In this document: piece after piece, positions 7,577-10,312 of the stretch
Layout of the letters: each line of letters begins with the position of its first letter
Position numbering within the stretch: the stretch's first letter is position 1
From: JBOGWP01 sp050693875
GTDB lineage: Bacteria; Actinomycetota; CADDZG01; JAHWKV01; JBOGWP01
Direction: 5' to 3'
DNA length: 10,312 nucleotides
Assembly: GCA_050693875.1 (NCBI GenBank)
Contig: JBOGWP010000038.1
Location: 1 to 10,312 of the forward strand
Program-made: the position numbers and the translations under genes
Notes under the pieces: generated by a model
What the model was told of the DNA's origin: nothing
The model's input: only the letters and a program-made list of their open reading frames with translations
Databases searched by the model: none

Positions 7577-8488
7577 TCATCCTCCTGCGATCCCAGCGAG
7601 CTCTTCCTCAGCCCTGAACAACCTGTACCCCAGGAGCCGATCGGCCTCCTCGATGCCGCCCTCGAGGTCGCCGACGGTATGGAGCTTGCTCAGGTCTGCC
7701 CCCAGCGCCACCAGCGTCTGGGCGACCTCGGCGGTAAGGCCGGTGACGATGACCCTCGCCCCCATGAGGCGTGACGCCTCCACCGTCTGCACCAGATGAT
7801 TTGCAACCTTCGAGTCCACGTCCGCAACCCCGGTAATGTCGATGACCACCACCCTGGCCCGTCTGCTGCGAATGGCCTCCAGGAGGTGTTCCGTGATCTC
7901 CCTGGCGCGCTGGGTGTCGATCACTCCGATGATGGGCAGGATGAGCAGCCCCTGGCGGAGCTGAAGCACGGGGTTGGCAAGCTCTCGGATGGCTTCCCCC
8001 TGAGCCGAGATAATGGCCTCCTTCGTGTCCAGATACGCGTCCCCCACGGTCGCCATAGCCGTATCGAGCAGCCCCTCCATAACCTCCAACATGGCGATCA
8101 GGCTCTGGGGGTCGCTGCGATGCTCCTCGACCAGGTGCGGGAGTAGATGCGTACGGAAGGCGCTCAGGACGCGGAACCATGCCGGGAAGGAGAGGCCCAG
8201 CTTCGCGTAATCCATGCCATCTGCCCGAAGCTGAGCCAGGTAGGGCTGCCACTCCCCATCGAGCAGCGCCCTCCTCATCAGGTCGTGGGAGGTTCGCGAG
8301 CGCTCCTCCAGTTGCTCCGGCGGTGTCGCTCGTAGGATCGGGCCGAACTCCGGGTCCTCCGAGAGATCCGCCACCAACCTTGTGCGCATCTCGTCATAGT
8401 GGTTCTCATACGCCTTCCAGAACCACAGCCTGGCGTCCTGGTGACGACCCAGCCAAGGTCCCGTTGGCTGGCGGGGAAGGTTCTCCAT
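7577..8488 (-). CDS. rsbR: RsbR, stressosome sensor/co-antagonist with globin-like N-domain and STAS domain
   Basis: RsbR paralogues form the stressosome core with RsbS, and their variable N-domain is thought to sense signals. The 303-residue product has an all-helical N-terminal half (about 25-165), as in the non-haem globin-like RsbR domain, and a C-terminal STAS domain (about 175-290) with VLQLRQGLLILPIIGVIDTQRA. Thr192 in IDTQRA matches the first RsbT target of Bacillus RsbRA (Thr171). The second target position (Thr205 in Bacillus) is Ser226 here, in VADVDSKVANHL. Translation starts at the ATG at 8488 with AGGAGG twelve bases upstream. It is the first gene of the operon. Whether the N-domain binds haem or any ligand cannot be told from sequence. 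Confidence 0.93.
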   Translation of the reverse strand: MENLPRQPTGPWLGRHQDARLWFWKAYENHYDEMRTRLVADLSEDPEFGPILRATPPEQLEERSRTSHDLMRRALLDGEWQPYLAQLRADGMDYAKLGLSFPAWFRVLSAFRTHLLPHLVEEHRSDPQSLIAMLEVMEGLLDTAMATVGDAYLDTKEAIISAQGEAIRELANPVLQLRQGLLILPIIGVIDTQRAREITEHLLEAIRSRRARVVVIDITGVADVDSKVANHLVQTVEASRLMGARVIVTGLTAEVAQTLVALGADLSKLHTVGDLEGGIEEADRLLGYRLFRAEEELAGIAGG

Positions 8489-8500
8489 AGCTGTTACATC

Positions 8501-8506
8501 CCTCCT
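8501..8506 (-). promoter_or_regulatory. Ribosome binding site of rsbR
   Basis: On the minus strand AGGAGG precedes the rsbR ATG at 8488 by twelve bases. This is slightly long spacing, but it is the only strong site nearby. Confidence 0.5.
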
Positions 8507-8611
8507 GCGGTTTACTGACGAGACTGGAGGCGGCGAACGCGTTCCTTGGGGCGCTCATCGACCGGCGGACCGGGCCCGCCGGGCGGGCGGGGGGCGAGCT
8601 CCGGGTGCCAA

Positions 8612-8659
8612 CCGGCCGCAGCCGAGATCGCGGCCGATCTCACGCCCCACTGCGGCGGG
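8612..8659 (-). other. Nested hairpin upstream of rsbR
   Basis: An inner perfect stem, GAGATCG (8624-8630) with CGATCTC (8635-8641), has a four-base loop. It is enclosed by a second perfect stem, GCCGCAG (8615-8621) with CTGCGGC (8650-8656). Two smaller hairpins flank it at 8574-8588 (six pairs) and 8678-8692 (five pairs). All would lie in a 5' leader of the stressosome transcript if its promoter is upstream of 8700. Function unknown. Confidence 0.4.
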
Positions 8660-9070
8660 GTCCCAAGGACGCGAGGCGGCCCGCGCAGGGCCGGGGGCCG
8701 GCGCCGCAGCTGGGGGCGGGTCGTGCGCTTCGAAGGAGTTTTCACGATAGAGATGTCCGGATGCTTTGTCCAGTTTAGCCAGTTCCACGCGTATTGTCCA
8801 GTGAGCGAGATGAGGCGGTACCTGGGCCAGCCCAGTCGCGGTCGAACCTCGTGCTGCCGCCGCCACGGGGACCCAAGTTCACCAGTACGAGGAGGCTTGA
8901 CGAGGCCCTCGTGGCGCCGAAGCTAGATGTCGGTTACGGAGACGCTGGATTACCGCATGTATCGGCCCGGGCCCCGGGGCGACACCGGCCATCGCATCGC
9001 CATAGCGGCAGGATCAAGTACGGCTCATTGACCCAACAGTAATCCACAGTGGACAGCTGATCTCCCCGGT

Positions 9071-9115
9071 CACTGGTCTACCATTGCTGTAATTCCACTG
9101 GTGTAGTTCACTGGT
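9071..9115 (+). repeat. Three direct copies of CACTGGT
   Basis: CACTGGT occurs at 9071-9077, 9096-9102 and 9109-9115. A related inverted segment, TCCACAGTGGA, is at 9043-9053. They precede the IS110 leader and may be subterminal sites at the left end of the element. Confidence 0.4.
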
Positions 9116-9120
9116 GGACC

Positions 9121-9300
9121 TCTCGGTGAGGGTTGGGGGACGGCCTTCGGCGGTCGCCCCTCGAGGGCCACTCAGACACCGCCCGTCCCCGACCCTGCCG
9201 GGGACTCCAGACCGGCAACAGAGGGACACGCCATAGAGCGTCAATCAGTGACCGCCCTGGGAGAGAGTCCTCGCCACCGAGCGATGGGGATCGTCGATCG
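9121..9300 (+). ncRNA. Candidate IS110 bridge RNA region
   Basis: IS110-group elements encode a structured guide (bridge) RNA in the non-coding end before the transposase. The region here can form a long stem between 9130-9143 and 9183-9195 (12 Watson-Crick pairs, one G-U pair, one bulged G). Inside it lie GGCGGT/ACCGCC (9149-9154 with 9178-9183, competing at one base) and GCCC/GGGC (9156-9159 with 9165-9168). A further hairpin follows, TGCCGG (9196-9201) with CCGGCA (9212-9217) and a ten-base loop. The boundaries are guessed. The call rests on position and visible folding, not on covariation. Confidence 0.4.
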
Positions 9301-9307
9301 GAGGAGG
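9301..9307 (+). promoter_or_regulatory. Ribosome binding site of the IS110 transposase
   Basis: GAGGAGG lies six bases before the ATG at 9314 and supports that start. Confidence 0.65.
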
Positions 9308-9313
9308 TGGTAG

Positions 9314-10312
9314 ATGTTCGTGGGGATCGACTGGGCTTCGGAAGAGCACGCCGTCTGCGTTCTTGACGACGCCGGCCGCAAGGTGGCCTCGCACACCGTG
9401 GCCCACAGCGCCGCCGGGTTCGAGGACCTCGTGAAGCGGCTGAGGCAGCTGCAGGATCCACCGGGGCTGCCGGTGGCGATCGAGCGCCCCGACGGCCGTC
9501 TGGTGGATCGTCTGCTGGAGGCAGGCCATCCGGTGGTCCCGGTGTCCTCCAACGCCATCAAGGCGTGGCGGGAGGCTGAGGTGCTGTCGGGCGCGAAGTC
9601 GGATCCGGGGGACGCAGAGGTGATCGCCGAGTACCTTCGCCTGAGGTTCCATCACCTGAGCCCGCTCACTCCGTTCAGCGAGCAGACGAAGGCCCTGCGG
9701 GCGGTGGTGCGGGCGAGGGACGATCTGGTGGACCAGCGGGTGGCCGCGCGGAACCAGCTGGAGGCCATCCTCGATGCGTTCTGGCCTGGGGCCAAGGCCG
9801 TCTTCGCCGACCTGACTAGCCAGATCGCCTTGGCGTTCCTGGAGCGCTACCCGACGCCGTCCGCTGCCGTCGGGCTCGGAGAGGCCCGGATGGCAGCCTT
9901 CTGCAAGAGGAAGGGGTACACCGGCCGCCGTTCCCCGGCTGAGCTGCTCGCGAGGCTCCGCAAGGCTCCTCCGGGGATCGCCAGTGGGGCTGAGGCGAAG
10001 GCTCGGGGGGACACCGTGCTGGTCTTCGTCCGGGTGATCCGCGGCCTGAACGGCGCGATCAAGGATCTCGAACGGTCGATCGCCACCCGACTGGGCGAGC
10101 ACCCGGACGCCAAGATCTTCACTTCCCTTCCACGGTCCGGTCGGATCAACGCCGCCCAGATGCTCGCCGAGTGGGGCGACTGCCGGCAAGCTTACGATGG
10201 CCCGGAGTCGGTCGCCGCCTTGGCCGGGATGAGCCCTGTGACCAAGAAGTCGGGCAAGTACAAGGCGGTGCAGTTCCGCTGGGCCTGCAACAAGCGCTTC
10301 CGCGAAGCCATG
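9314..10312 (+). CDS. IS110-family transposase (DEDD recombinase), 3' end outside window
   Basis: The frame is open to the end of the window after 333 residues. The N-terminal RuvC-like DEDD domain shows Asp6 in VGIDWASEEH, Glu57 in VAIERPDG, and Asp97 and Asp100 in KSDPGDAEVIAEYL. A helical linker (about 120-260) leads to the C-terminal Tnp domain, with SLPRSGRINAAQMLAEWGD (about 271-289) and LAGMSPVTKKSGKYKAV (about 303-319), whose Ser313 is the likely nucleophilic serine. Family members are usually about 350-420 residues, so only a short tail is missing. These enzymes work with an element-encoded bridge RNA to pair donor and target DNA. No lesion is visible and the element may be active. 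It points away from the stressosome operon. Confidence 0.92.
   Translation, partial: MFVGIDWASEEHAVCVLDDAGRKVASHTVAHSAAGFEDLVKRLRQLQDPPGLPVAIERPDGRLVDRLLEAGHPVVPVSSNAIKAWREAEVLSGAKSDPGDAEVIAEYLRLRFHHLSPLTPFSEQTKALRAVVRARDDLVDQRVAARNQLEAILDAFWPGAKAVFADLTSQIALAFLERYPTPSAAVGLGEARMAAFCKRKGYTGRRSPAELLARLRKAPPGIASGAEAKARGDTVLVFVRVIRGLNGAIKDLERSIATRLGEHPDAKIFTSLPRSGRINAAQMLAEWGDCRQAYDGPESVAALAGMSPVTKKSGKYKAVQFRWACNKRFREAM

Larger units (their letters stand above)
8489..9313. other. Intergenic region without a recognisable gene
   Basis: Several open frames cross these 825 bases on both strands, but none gives a familiar domain; their composition is arginine-, proline- and glycine-rich, as in chance frames of GC-rich DNA. 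The left half, next to rsbR, holds three GC-rich hairpins. The centre has two TTGTCCAGT copies at 8766-8774 and 8794-8802 with a related TGTCCGG at 8754, which may be an old transposon end. The right part holds the CACTGGT repeats and the structured leader of the IS110 transposase. Confidence 0.6.

Noticed and set aside
8794..9042. Possible small plus-strand gene of 82 codons
   Set aside because: No ribosome binding site, no known domain, and composition typical of chance frames; it might be transposase debris but nothing supports that.
9245..10189. Long minus-strand open frame of 314 codons
   Set aside because: It is antisense to the IS110 transposase, which has all expected catalytic motifs; the minus frame shows no known domain and has shadow-type composition.

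Overview
The window is very GC-rich bacterial DNA. It holds a stress-signalling operon of the Rsb (stressosome) type, a ubiquitin-like E2/JAB/E1 operon, and several mobile elements. No rRNA, tRNA or CRISPR array is visible. The composition and gene content suggest a high-GC soil or environmental lineage such as Actinomycetota or Chloroflexota, but nothing in the window fixes the taxon.

Left part (1-3360). A plus-strand gene of unknown function (about 202-815) has a D...ExK pattern that could be a PD-(D/E)XK nuclease core; it is broken by a frameshift. Converging on it from the right is a minus-strand three-gene operon: an E2-like (UBC-fold) protein, a JAB/JAMM metalloprotease and a ThiF/E1-like adenylating enzyme. 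The ancestral junctions are TGATG overlaps, the hallmark of a translationally coupled operon. All three genes are recognisable by their catalytic motifs, yet each carries 1-nt indels, and the E1 gene also has an in-frame TGA where the frame otherwise continues. A remnant of an IS30-type transposase N-terminus abuts the start of the E2 gene.

Middle (3407-4683). A DDE insertion sequence of about 1.26 kb (IS256/Mutator-like, with an N-terminal zinc ribbon) is bounded by imperfect terminal inverted repeats and a perfect 8-bp direct repeat, CATCTTTG. It lies directly upstream of the E2/JAB/E1 operon and may have cut that operon from its promoter. Its zinc-ribbon segment is frameshifted, and its ORF runs through the right end into flanking DNA.

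Right-centre (4743-8488, minus strand). An intact, tightly packed operon encodes RsbR, RsbS, RsbT, a short PP2C/SpoIIE-type phosphatase (RsbX-like) and a sensor histidine kinase. The N-terminus of the kinase resembles the RsbT-binding domain of RsbU. RsbR and RsbS would form the stressosome scaffold. RsbT phosphorylates them and is released, RsbX resets them, and freed RsbT would here act on a histidine kinase instead of the usual RsbU phosphatase. No response regulator lies in the window.

Right end (8489-10312). An 825-base stretch without a recognisable gene contains GC-rich hairpins just upstream of rsbR, then short TTGTCCAGT and CACTGGT repeats. It leads into an IS110-family transposase that is still open at the window end. 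The structured leader just before this transposase is a candidate IS110 bridge RNA.

The left 4.7 kb has roughly one reading-frame break per few hundred bases, while the right 5.6 kb has none. This is either real gene decay or a locally poor assembly.
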